Program-made: the position numbers and the translations under genes
Part shown: positions 56,979 through 64,000 of the stretch, in pieces
How the letters are laid out: each line of letters starts with the position of its first letter
How positions within the stretch are numbered: the first letter of the stretch is position 1
The notes under the pieces: generated by a model
Told to the model about the DNA's origin: nothing
Seen by the model: the letters and a program-made list of their open reading frames with translations, nothing else
The model's database searches: none
From: Betaproteobacteria bacterium
GTDB lineage: Bacteria > Pseudomonadota > Gammaproteobacteria > Burkholderiales > Casimicrobiaceae
Length of the DNA: 64,000 bases
NCBI GenBank assembly: GCA_013298145.1
Contig: JAAFJO010000001.1
Location: forward strand, 310,001-374,000
Direction of reading: 5' to 3'

Positions 56979-58078
56979 TTCAGCAGCTCTGGAACAAGCT
57001 CACTGACCATATCGATCCGGTGCTCTTCGCACTGGTGACGCTGATTACGGTGCTGGGCTTAATGGTTCTGTACAGCGCAGCCAATGAGGCCATGGGGCGG
57101 GTGGTCGGTCAGAGCCAAAAGGTGATGGTCGCAATCGTTGTGATGTTCGTGCTTGCGAATCTATCGCCGACGTTCATCGCGCGCTTTGCTGTGCCGCTTT
57201 ACCTGATCGGTATTGTGCTCCTGCTGGGTGTTGCCGTCGGGGGCGAAGTGATTAAGGGCGCGCGCCGTTGGCTAAAGTTGCCGCTGATCGGAAACATTCA
57301 GCCCTCGGAAATCATGAAGATCGCCGTGCCTCTAATCCTGGCTTGGTATTTCGATAAGCACGAAGGCGCTATCAACTGGAAAAACTTCCTTGTGGCCGGA
57401 CTGCTCGTCGCGATCCCCTTCGCGCTGATTGTGCGCCAGCCTGATTTAGGCACCGCGCTCTTGGTGGGTGCGTGCGGTTTTTACATCCTCTACCTTGCGG
57501 GCCTGGATTGGCGCATCATCGTGGGCGGCGGACTCATCGCGGCGATTTCTTTCGCCGCAGCATGGGAATTCAACTGGCTGCACGACTACCAAAAAGAGCG
57601 GGTGATGACCGTTTTTAATCCGAGCCTCGATGCGCAAGACGCAGGCTGGCACACGATTCAAGCCGCCATCGCGATTGGCTCGGGCGGTTTGATTGGTAAA
57701 GGCTGGCTCTCAGGCACGCAAACTCATCTTGAATTCTTGCCTGAGAAACACACGGACTTTATCGTTGCGGTGTACGGTGAAGAGTTTGGTTTGATCGGCG
57801 TGTTGGTGTTGCTGGTGATTTACGTGTTGTTGATCGGGCGTTGCATGTTGATTGCAATGCGTGCGCAAACCTTGTTTGGTCGGCTCATGGCGGGCACCTT
57901 TGGGCTTATGTTTTTCACCTACACGTTTGTGAACATCGGAATGGTCACGGGTATGCTCCCGGTCGTTGGCGTGCCGCTCCCGTTCGTGAGCTTTGGTGGA
58001 ACCGCGATGATGACGCTGTTTATCGCTGTGGGCATGTTGATGAGTATTGCAACGCATCGAAAGTTGCTCGCAACATGA
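56975..58078 (+). CDS. rodA: Peptidoglycan glycosyltransferase RodA
   Basis: RodA is the SEDS-family glycan polymerase of the elongasome. The 367-residue protein has about ten membrane helices, and the family motifs KGARRWLKLPLIGNIQPSEIMKI, PDLGTALLVG, FLPEKHTDFIVAVYGEEFGLIG (the catalytic Asp is in this region) and PFVSFGGTAMM. It partners with the overlapping PBP2 gene. Its stop overlaps the rlpA start. Confidence 0.96.
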   Translation: MIQQLWNKLTDHIDPVLFALVTLITVLGLMVLYSAANEAMGRVVGQSQKVMVAIVVMFVLANLSPTFIARFAVPLYLIGIVLLLGVAVGGEVIKGARRWLKLPLIGNIQPSEIMKIAVPLILAWYFDKHEGAINWKNFLVAGLLVAIPFALIVRQPDLGTALLVGACGFYILYLAGLDWRIIVGGGLIAAISFAAAWEFNWLHDYQKERVMTVFNPSLDAQDAGWHTIQAAIAIGSGGLIGKGWLSGTQTHLEFLPEKHTDFIVAVYGEEFGLIGVLVLLVIYVLLIGRCMLIAMRAQTLFGRLMAGTFGLMFFTYTFVNIGMVTGMLPVVGVPLPFVSFGGTAMMTLFIAVGMLMSIATHRKLLAT

Positions 58079-59013
58079 GTGACGCAGGGTCGTTTCGCAT
58101 GCGCCTGTTTGCGTTAGCCTCACTGCTAGGCGCTCTCTTTCTGACGGGTTGTGCAAGCAAACCACCGTCGTCCGGCAGTTCGAGAAGTGGTGCGTACTAC
58201 AAAGACGATGGTCCGCCATCGTCGCTGCCGAGCGATCTTGATCGCGTTCCAGACGCGCAACCGCGCGATGAGCCGCTTCACCGCTTTGCCAATCGCCCAT
58301 ACAACGTGTTCGGGGTGAACTACACGCCACTCACGCTGCATGCGCCGCTCGTTCAACGTGGCGTCGCATCGTGGTACGGACGCAAGTTTCACGGTCAAAA
58401 AACAGCAATCGGCGAAACCTACGACATGCTCGCGATGACGGCGGCGCACCCAACGGCACCCATTCCGAGTTACGCGCGCGTGACCAACCCGCGCAACAAC
58501 CGATCTGTCGTGGTTCGTGTCAATGATCGCGGCCCATTTCACAGTGGCCGAATCGTTGATCTTTCCTATGCCGCGGCGCACCGAATCGGCATTGCGCAGG
58601 CCGGAAGTGGTGAAGTAATTTTCGAATTGCTCATGCCGCCTAACTTCACGGCCACGGCGAGCAGCGGCGCTACGGTGGCGGCCGCGCCAGCTGCACGACC
58701 TTCGGTGTCGGCAATCAACGACGATTCACGAACCACAACGCTACCTCCATCCGCCCCATTGAATCGGGGCGAGCGTCAATTTTTTGTACAACTCGGCGCT
58801 TTTGGAAACTTTGGCAATGCCCAAGCGTTCCAATCTCGGATGAATAATGATTTGGGGAGCACACCCATCGTGCGCCAGGTAGCTGGGTTGTTCCGCGTTC
58901 AACTGGGTCCTTTCGCAAGCGAGGCTGACGCGCGCGCCGCGCGCGATGCAGCGCAATCGCGCGTGAGCCCCGGCGGCGGCCTCTTGCCTATCATCACCGA
59001 ACCTTCGCCATGA
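58075..59013 (+). CDS. rlpA: Septal lytic transglycosylase RlpA
   Basis: RlpA is an outer-membrane lipoprotein that cleaves denuded glycan strands at the division site. The 312-residue product has a lipobox LFLTGC, a double-psi beta-barrel domain (RGVASWYGRKFHGQKTAIGE, DMLAMTAAHPTAP, VRVNDRGPFHSGRIVDLS) with the Glu, His and Asp catalytic set, a linker, and a C-terminal SPOR domain (QFFVQLGAFGNFGNAQAF, FRVQLGPFASEADARAA) that binds denuded peptidoglycan. ATG at 58075 overlaps the rodA stop. It overlaps tolB by four bases. Confidence 0.94.
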   Translation: MSDAGSFRMRLFALASLLGALFLTGCASKPPSSGSSRSGAYYKDDGPPSSLPSDLDRVPDAQPRDEPLHRFANRPYNVFGVNYTPLTLHAPLVQRGVASWYGRKFHGQKTAIGETYDMLAMTAAHPTAPIPSYARVTNPRNNRSVVVRVNDRGPFHSGRIVDLSYAAAHRIGIAQAGSGEVIFELLMPPNFTATASSGATVAAAPAARPSVSAINDDSRTTTLPPSAPLNRGERQFFVQLGAFGNFGNAQAFQSRMNNDLGSTPIVRQVAGLFRVQLGPFASEADARAARDAAQSRVSPGGGLLPIITEPSP

Positions 59014-60314
59014 GTAGCCCGCGCATGCAGCCTCACCAACCTTCTTTTCTTCGCACGTTGTTTTTCGGCGCTCTGCTATCGCTCGCGTGCACGCGCGCAG
59101 AGGCGCAGCTCACGATCGATATCGTTGGCGTGGGAGCGCAGCAAATCCCCGTCGTAACCTCTGAGTTCGTGGGAGAGGCCAAAAATGCGGAGCTGCTCAG
59201 CAGTGTCATTCAAGCCAATTTAGCGCGAAGCGGCGTGATTAAGAACGTGGCCAATGCCGGCTTGCCGCGCACTGCGGAGGCCACAGCCGAGGGCTACGCT
59301 GCCTACGCAACACGTAATGCCGACGCGGCTGTCGTTGGCTCAGTCACGCCATCGGCTAACGGGCAATTTCAAGTGACGTTTCGTTTGCTTGACGTTCCGA
59401 AGAAAACACAACTCGCCGGTCTGGTCTACAACGTGAGCGCAGCCGAAATGCGTGCAACAGCCCACCGTATCTCTGACGTGATCTACGAAAAGCTCACGGG
59501 TGATCGTGGCGTGTTCAGCACGCGGCTTGCCTACGTATCAAAAACTGGGGCTCGCTTTCAATTGATCGTGGCTGATAGCGATGGCGTGAATGCAATCTCT
59601 ATCGTGTCTTCGAATGAGCCGATCATCTCGCCCGCGTGGGCGCCTGATGGCGTTCGCCTCGCCTATGTGTCATTCGAAAATCGTAAGCCCAGCATATATG
59701 TGCAAAACGTGAGCACGGGCACCCGCCAACTTTTGGTGAATGCGCGCGGCAATCAATCCGCGCCTGCATGGTCTCCCGATGGACGCAGCATCGTGTTCGC
59801 ATCGTCTCAGGCCGGAGGCACACAACTCTTCATCGTGGGCGCGGACGGCACCGGCTCTCGAAGACTCACCACCAATGCGAATGTGATCGATACCGCTCCG
59901 AACTGGGCAAGCGATGGGAAGATTTATTTCATGAGTGATCGCGGCGGATCGCCGCAGGTGTATCGCATCGACCCCAACGGCGGCAACGCCGAGCGTGTCA
60001 CTTTCGAAGGTGGCGAAAACGCGAATCCGAAAGTGGCGGCCGACGGCAAAAGCATGGTGTTTGTGAAGCGCGAGGGCTCTCGCTATGCGCTTGCTATTCA
60101 AGACTTCGCATCGCGGCAGGTTCAGGTGCTCACTCAGGGGCCGGTGGATGAATCGCCAAGCTTCGCACCCAATGGGAAACTCATTGTGTATGCGTCTATT
60201 TACAACGGGCGCGGCGTACTTGCTGCCGTGTCTGCGGATGGTCGGGTAAAGCAACGATTGGCGTCTTCCGGCGCGGATGTGCGCGAGCCTGCGTGGGGGC
60301 CGCTACCACGATAG
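59010..60314 (+). CDS. tolB: Tol-Pal system periplasmic protein TolB
   Basis: TolB links inner-membrane TolA to outer-membrane Pal during division. The 434-residue protein has a Sec signal (TLFFGALLSLACTRAEA), an N-terminal domain (LTIDIVGVGAQQIPV), and a six-bladed propeller with repeated WAPDG/WSPDGR/WASDGK signatures. It starts inside the rlpA stop codon (ATGA). tolQ, tolR and tolA, normally just upstream of tolB, are not in the window. Confidence 0.96.
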   Translation: MSSPRMQPHQPSFLRTLFFGALLSLACTRAEAQLTIDIVGVGAQQIPVVTSEFVGEAKNAELLSSVIQANLARSGVIKNVANAGLPRTAEATAEGYAAYATRNADAAVVGSVTPSANGQFQVTFRLLDVPKKTQLAGLVYNVSAAEMRATAHRISDVIYEKLTGDRGVFSTRLAYVSKTGARFQLIVADSDGVNAISIVSSNEPIISPAWAPDGVRLAYVSFENRKPSIYVQNVSTGTRQLLVNARGNQSAPAWSPDGRSIVFASSQAGGTQLFIVGADGTGSRRLTTNANVIDTAPNWASDGKIYFMSDRGGSPQVYRIDPNGGNAERVTFEGGENANPKVAADGKSMVFVKREGSRYALAIQDFASRQVQVLTQGPVDESPSFAPNGKLIVYASIYNGRGVLAAVSADGRVKQRLASSGADVREPAWGPLPR

Positions 60315-60440
60315 CGCAGGGAGTATCGCGGAGCGAGCGTGTTTCGCGTTTCCCCAAGGCGTCGAAATGCGGCTACTATCGAGTGCGTCGTTTCGCCTCG
60401 ACTTGATGTGTTTTCACTTTCAACAGAACGGGAGTCAGTT

Positions 60441-61040
60441 ATGCAGCAATCCTTCGTCAAGCGCAGCCTTTGGGCGAGCGTGGTTACCGCAGGCGCTTTG
60501 GCCTTGCTTGCTGGTTGCTCTTCCACGCCTGAGCAAGCGGCACCTGTAGAAAATCGTACGGCCACCACTGCACAGCAGCCTTCGACGCAAGGCTTGCAGC
60601 AAGGCACGACAACCTCGCCAGGTGCGGTCACCAGCGCCGGAACTGTCGGCCAAGCGACCGACGCGAGCGGGCTTGATCCCGCCCTTCGCGATCCCAGCAG
60701 CCCGCTATCGAAACGAAGCATCTTTTTTGACTACGATAGTTTTGTAGTGAAGGATGACTACAAAGCAACCGTCGAGGCGCACGCGGCTTACTTGAAACGC
60801 ACGCCTCGTGCTCGTATCGTGGTTGAAGGCAATACGGACGAGCGCGGCAGCCGCGAATACAACTTAGCGCTCGGACAGAAGCGTTCGGAAGCGGTGAAGC
60901 GCGTGATGGCGCTCTTGGGCGTGAACGAAGCGCAAGTTGAAACGGTGAGCTTCGGCGAAGAAAAGCCACGCAACAGCGCGAGCACCGAATCTGCTTTTGC
61001 TGAAAATCGCCGCGCTGATATTCGCTACGTTGGAGAGTAA
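60441..61040 (+). CDS. pal: Peptidoglycan-associated lipoprotein Pal
   Basis: Pal anchors the outer membrane to peptidoglycan. The 199-residue product has a lipobox ALLAGC and a C-terminal OmpA-like domain with IFFDYDSFVVKDDY, VVEGNTDERGSREYNLALGQKR and AENRRADIRYVGE, the last containing the DAP-contacting Asp/Arg pattern. An Ala/Thr/Gln-rich linker separates the two. ATG at 60441 with GGGAG nine bases upstream is the start. A 126-bp gap after tolB has no clear terminator. Confidence 0.96.
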   Translation: MQQSFVKRSLWASVVTAGALALLAGCSSTPEQAAPVENRTATTAQQPSTQGLQQGTTTSPGAVTSAGTVGQATDASGLDPALRDPSSPLSKRSIFFDYDSFVVKDDYKATVEAHAAYLKRTPRARIVVEGNTDERGSREYNLALGQKRSEAVKRVMALLGVNEAQVETVSFGEEKPRNSASTESAFAENRRADIRYVGE

Positions 61041-61046
61041 GTTTCT

Positions 61047-61964
61047 ATGCGCGCTAAGGCACTTGTTCGCTCCCTGATCACCGCAGGATGCGTTGCATCG
61101 TTCATTCATGCCGCCCATGCGGGACTGTTCGACGATGAGGAAGCGCGCAAACAGATTGTGCAGCTTCGCAATCAGGTGGCTGAGCAACAACGCGTGATCG
61201 ATCAGCGGCTCGGCGAACTGGAAGCGCAAGCACGTAATCGCAGCATCATCGATCTGTTTAATCAAGTTGAAACGCTGCGCAGCGAATTCGCCCGCCTTCG
61301 CGGACAGCTCGAATTGCTGCAAAACGAATTGGAGAATGCGCAAAAGCGCCAGCGCGATCTGTATGTGGATCTTGATGGGCGCCTGCGAAAAATTGAGCAG
61401 CAGCAAGAAGCCGCACGCGCCGCACTAGCCTCACAAACGCCGCCGGGAAGCGGCGGGCCACTCCCGCAGCCGCCGCTCTCAGGGGATCCGCTGCGAAGCG
61501 CGCCCCCAGCGGTTGCCGGGCAGGCAGCCGCGCCGCTGCAGCCCATTGCCCCAGCGAGCGTGCCGGCCACGAGCGCGCCCGTGGCTGATCCCGCGCAAGA
61601 GCAGCGAAGCTACGATCAAGGGCTCGAACACTTTCGAGCCGCTCGCTACAGCGAATCGGTCACCGCGTTTCAAATCTTTATTCGTAACTATCCCCGATCA
61701 CCGCTCGCATCGTCTGCGCAATATTGGATCGGCAACTCGCTCTATGCCGCCCGTGATTTCCGCGGCGCGATTGCCGCACAGCGACAACTCCTTGCTCAGT
61801 ATCCTGACTCAAACAAAGCCTCTGACGCGCTCCTGAACATCGCAACGTCGCAAGCGGAGCTGGGTGAGATTCAAGCCGCGCGCGGCACGCTGCAAGAAGT
61901 GGCAACCAAGTATCCAAACACGGAAGCGGGCGTTAAGGCTCGGCAGCGGTTGGGGATTCGCTAG
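61047..61964 (+). CDS. cpoB: Cell division coordinator CpoB (YbgF)
   Basis: CpoB couples PBP1B activity to Tol-driven outer-membrane constriction. The 305-residue product has a Sec signal (MRAKALVRSLITAGCVASFIHAAHA, partly), a coiled coil (QIVQLRNQVAEQQRVIDQRL through LELLQNELENAQKRQRDLY), a Pro/Ala linker, and C-terminal TPR repeats (AQYWIGNSLYAARDFRGAI, ASDALLNIATSQAELGEI). It starts six bases after pal. Confidence 0.94.
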   Translation: MRAKALVRSLITAGCVASFIHAAHAGLFDDEEARKQIVQLRNQVAEQQRVIDQRLGELEAQARNRSIIDLFNQVETLRSEFARLRGQLELLQNELENAQKRQRDLYVDLDGRLRKIEQQQEAARAALASQTPPGSGGPLPQPPLSGDPLRSAPPAVAGQAAAPLQPIAPASVPATSAPVADPAQEQRSYDQGLEHFRAARYSESVTAFQIFIRNYPRSPLASSAQYWIGNSLYAARDFRGAIAAQRQLLAQYPDSNKASDALLNIATSQAELGEIQAARGTLQEVATKYPNTEAGVKARQRLGIR

Positions 61965-61968
61965 CTTC

Positions 61969-62017
61969 GAGCAGTGAGCAGTGAGCAGTGAGCAGTGAGC
62001 AGTGAGCAGTGAGCAGT
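61969..62017. repeat. Seven-copy tandem heptamer GAGCAGT
   Basis: Exactly seven perfect copies of GAGCAGT lie five bases after the cpoB stop and end 60 bases before the mutY start. The unit length is not a multiple of three and the array is non-coding. Copy number is expected to vary by slipped-strand pairing. It could change spacing or transcription upstream of mutY, but there is no direct evidence. Confidence 0.95.
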
Positions 62018-62077
62018 GTGATGATTTTGTTTGCCTTTCGCAGTTCCCCGAAACTTGCCTGTCACGCTTAGGCTGCG

Positions 62078-63169
62078 GTGCGCGTGAATCGTCCCACATC
62101 TGATCCGCTTTTCGCTACGCGAATCGCGGGCTGGCAACGCGAACACGGCCGCAACAGTTTGCCGTGGCAAAACACGCGCGACGCGTATCGAATTTGGCTC
62201 TCCGAAATCATGTTGCAGCAAACGCAGGTTGCCACGGTGCTTGGCTACTACGAGCGCTTTCTTGCGTCTTGCCCAACGGTTCACGCGCTGGCGGACGCGA
62301 GTGACGATGCTGTGATGGCGTTGTGGGCAGGCTTAGGCTACTACTCACGTGCACGCAATTTGCACAAAGCGGCGAAGCTCGTTGTTGAGAAGCACAGTGG
62401 CGTGTTTCCGAACGATGTAAATGCGCTAGCTGAGTTGCCAGGTATCGGGCGTAGCACTGCTGCAGCGATCGCTGCGTTTGCCTACGACACCATCGCGCCC
62501 ATTCTGGATGGCAATGTGAAGCGCGTTCTCGCGCGCCATGCGGGCATCGAAGGCTTTCCGGGCGTAAGCGCGGTGGAGAAGAAACTGTGGGCCGCAGCAG
62601 AGGCACGCCTTCCGCATGCGCGTGAGGACATGGTGGCCTACACGCAAGGGCTCATGGATTTGGGCGCAACGGTGTGCACGAAAGCATCGCCCACATGCAT
62701 GCTGTGCCCCGTTGCATCCGACTGCAAAGCGCGCATCGACGGCAAAATCGACGAAATTCCCGCGCCGAAACCCTCCAAAGCGCTGCCGCACAAAATGCAG
62801 CGCTATTTGCTCGCGCTACACGCCGATACGGTGCTTTTGGTGAAGCGTCCGCCGCAGGGCATTTGGGGCGGACTGTGGTGTTTGCCGGAGCTTTCGAACG
62901 ATGTGCCGCCCGGCGAGATGGATGCCGCGAGCAAAGCAAAATTTGCGATCGAACAAATCGAAAATACCGCGCCGCTCGCGAGCTTCGATCACAGCTTCAC
63001 TCATTTCAAACTCACGCTTCAACCGCTCAAAGTTGACGTTTCGCGCGTGGGAAAACGATTGGAAGAGGGCGGTTCGATGTGGATTGCGCTCGGCGAACTT
63101 GAGCGCGCTGCGCTCCCAAAACCGATCAAAACGCTTCTAAGCGAGCTCGTTAAATCACGGCAACTCTAG
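62078..63169 (+). CDS. mutY: Adenine DNA glycosylase MutY
   Basis: MutY removes adenine paired with 8-oxoguanine. The 363-residue protein has E43 in SEIMLQQTQV and D144 in PILDGNVKR, the catalytic pair with the same 101-residue spacing as E. coli Glu37/Asp138. The HhH motif is LPGIGRSTAAAI and the [4Fe-4S] loop is C-x6-C-x2-C-x5-C (CTKASPTCMLCPVASDC). A C-terminal NUDIX-like domain with FDHSFTHFKLTL recognises 8-oxoG. It starts with GTG at 62078 or 62084. Confidence 0.96.
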   Translation: MRVNRPTSDPLFATRIAGWQREHGRNSLPWQNTRDAYRIWLSEIMLQQTQVATVLGYYERFLASCPTVHALADASDDAVMALWAGLGYYSRARNLHKAAKLVVEKHSGVFPNDVNALAELPGIGRSTAAAIAAFAYDTIAPILDGNVKRVLARHAGIEGFPGVSAVEKKLWAAAEARLPHAREDMVAYTQGLMDLGATVCTKASPTCMLCPVASDCKARIDGKIDEIPAPKPSKALPHKMQRYLLALHADTVLLVKRPPQGIWGGLWCLPELSNDVPPGEMDAASKAKFAIEQIENTAPLASFDHSFTHFKLTLQPLKVDVSRVGKRLEEGGSMWIALGELERAALPKPIKTLLSELVKSRQL

Positions 63170-63255
63170 CCTTTAAACCCCAAATCAAAAGGCGCTAAAG
63201 ACAGTTTCGTAGATTTATTGCAAATTTATAAATAAGCCTTCTAGTCCCTATTAAA
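63169..63255. repeat. AT-rich hairpin region after mutY
   Basis: GCCTTT (63169-63174) pairs with AAAGGC (63188-63193), flanked by TAGC and GCTA, with a loop containing CCCCAAATC. It is followed by AT-rich DNA and, at 63235-63255, the inverse of GTTTAATAGGGACTAGAAGG, close to TTTAAT...GGG...CTAG sequences at 3905-3919 and 9641-9655. It may be a weak bidirectional terminator for mutY and the convergent VOC gene, or a member of the hairpin family. Confidence 0.5.
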
Positions 63256-63307
63256 CTTGAGTAGCCGCGTTAAAGCTATACGTTTTATTCCCGGATTAAG
63301 CGTTTGC

Positions 63308-63670
63308 CTAGAGGTTCTGCGCAATTCGCCAAAGCACTTTGCTCGGGTCGAAAAGCTCGAAATCTCGCATGCCCCACGGCTGATCGCGCGGCTCGCCCAT
63401 GCGAACGTTGAAGCGCTCGGTGATCCGTTCGCGCACTAGGTGACGATGCCAATCATCCACGTTTTCCACAAGCAGGTGCATCATGATTTCATCGGGAAAT
63501 GCGGTCGGTTGAAAGTTTTGCAGCAGAAAACTGCAATCTCCACGGTTGAAATACGCAATTTCTCGATCTGAAAACTTGCACGTGAAGCCTACCGCTTCAT
63601 AAAAAGCCTTTGAGAGCGCAAAGTCTTTGGCGGGAATAAACGCCTTGATTTCAACAGTGTTCAGATTCAT
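63308..63670 (-). CDS. VOC-superfamily (glyoxalase-like) protein
   Basis: A 120-residue single-domain VOC protein starting MNLNTVEIKAFIPAKDF. SKAFYEAVGFTCKF and DREIAYFNRGDCSFLLQNF form the first beta-alpha-beta-beta-beta module; MMHLLVENVDDWHRHL and PWGMRDFELFDPSKVLWRI the second. The family includes glyoxalases, dioxygenases and drug-binding proteins; the metal ligands are not clear here, so no activity can be named. The start at 63670 is preferred to 63703. Confidence 0.82.
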   Translation of the reverse strand: MNLNTVEIKAFIPAKDFALSKAFYEAVGFTCKFSDREIAYFNRGDCSFLLQNFQPTAFPDEIMMHLLVENVDDWHRHLVRERITERFNVRMGEPRDQPWGMRDFELFDPSKVLWRIAQNL

Positions 63671-63779
63671 TGCTTGCCTCCTCAGAATAAAGTAATTCCG
63701 CATTCAGCAGACGCGGGCCAGGCCGCGACCGCGATAATCTGCGGTTCTGCGCGTCCGCCATTCCTAAAACATAAAGCCT

Positions 63780-64000
63780 ATGCCCGCCGAAATCGTCTCC
63801 CTTCAACACGCCGCCGCTTGGTGGGCGTTCGCGCTGTCTTTCGTGTTCGGCGCTGTGACGCAGCGTAGCAACTATTGCACGATGGGCGCGATTTCTGACA
63901 TCGCAAATTTCGGTGACTGGACACGCGCGCGCATGGCGCTCGCCTCCGTCGGGCTCGCGGTCGTTGGCGTGGCGATCCTGAAATTGACGGGTACCGTCGA
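63780..64000 (+). CDS. YeeE/YedE-type sulfur-compound transporter (N-terminal part)
   Basis: The first 73 codons of a membrane protein cut by the window end. AWWAFALSFVFGAVTQRSNYCTMGAISDIANFGDWTR, read across the first helix, has the QRSNYCTMGAISD signature of YeeE/YedE (TsuA-like) proteins. The cysteine after the first helix is thought to carry thiosulfate-derived sulfur in this family. The ATG at 63780 has no obvious Shine-Dalgarno. It is divergent from the VOC gene. The domain count and length cannot be judged. Confidence 0.85.
   Translation, partial: MPAEIVSLQHAAAWWAFALSFVFGAVTQRSNYCTMGAISDIANFGDWTRARMALASVGLAVVGVAILKLTGTV

Noticed and set aside
61969..62017. Possible CRISPR-like array
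   Set aside because: Units are 7 bp and contiguous with no spacers; it is a simple tandem repeat and no cas genes are present.

Overview
The window looks like a core-chromosome segment of a betaproteobacterium, most likely of the Burkholderiales type. Supporting signs are the cyaY/lptM/lysA head-to-head layout, the glyQ-glyS-gmhB-plsC-YgjP chain next to lnt-corC-ybeY-phoH, a cysTWA-cysB sulfate operon ending in its own CysB regulator, gatCAB divergent from mreBCD, and GlyRS of the alpha2beta2 type. The DNA is moderately GC-rich by eye (not computed), with dense coding, many 4-bp ATGA/GTGA gene overlaps and short gaps. I saw no transposase, integrase, phage gene, tRNA, rRNA or CRISPR array, and no gap between genes longer than 300 bp.

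Layout. 1-7.1 kb: lysA (cut by the window edge), lptM, cyaY, a YgjP-type metallopeptidase, plsC, gmhB, glyS, glyQ. 7.2-11.3 kb: lnt, corC, ybeY, phoH-like ybeZ. 11.4-13.9 kb: a small acyl-CoA/aromatic catabolic cluster (DsbA-like isomerase, alpha-methylacyl-CoA racemase-like protein with a short C-terminus, SDR). 14.1-15.4 kb: a branched-chain amino acid binding lipoprotein with a clear sigma-70 promoter and a strong terminator. 15.7-21.3 kb: sulfate uptake (sbp, an embedded alpha/beta hydrolase, cysT, cysW, cysA, cysB). 21.5-25.0 kb: an Lrp-type regulator divergent from a two-domain putA. 25.2-28.7 kb: livHMGF. 28.7-29.9 kb: an unknown protein, a 2[4Fe-4S] ferredoxin and a GlcG/HbpS-like protein. 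30.1-32.2 kb: kynU-kynA. 32.4-38.1 kb: a MoeB/ThiF E1-like protein, then a cytochrome c maturation cluster (ccmABCDE, ccmG) preceded by an MFS gene. 38.2-45.7 kb: M16 protease, Atm1-type exporter, atypical response regulator, ClsB-like phospholipase D, DUF2867 protein. 45.9-48.7 kb: a secreted YVTN propeller with dockerin-like C-terminus, a secreted protein of unknown function, a truncated haemoglobin. 48.9-52.2 kb: gatCAB. 52.5-63.2 kb: a long cell-envelope run mreBCD-mrdA-rodA-rlpA-tolB-pal-cpoB, then mutY. The end holds a VOC protein and the start of a YeeE/YedE transporter.

The most unusual features are non-coding or architectural. The ccm cluster lacks ccmF and ccmH; where ccmF is normally found lies an inverted repeat, and two more ccm junctions also carry inverted repeats. 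A large double hairpin splits gatB from gatA. A family of short AT-rich hairpins with a TTGGGCAAGCG-like arm recurs between genes and once inside putA at its domain linker. The lrp-putA gap carries evenly phased TGAATTATT sites. The rod-shape operon runs directly, with overlapping genes, into tolB-pal-cpoB while tolQRA is absent. I did not find a convincing new defence or mobile system.
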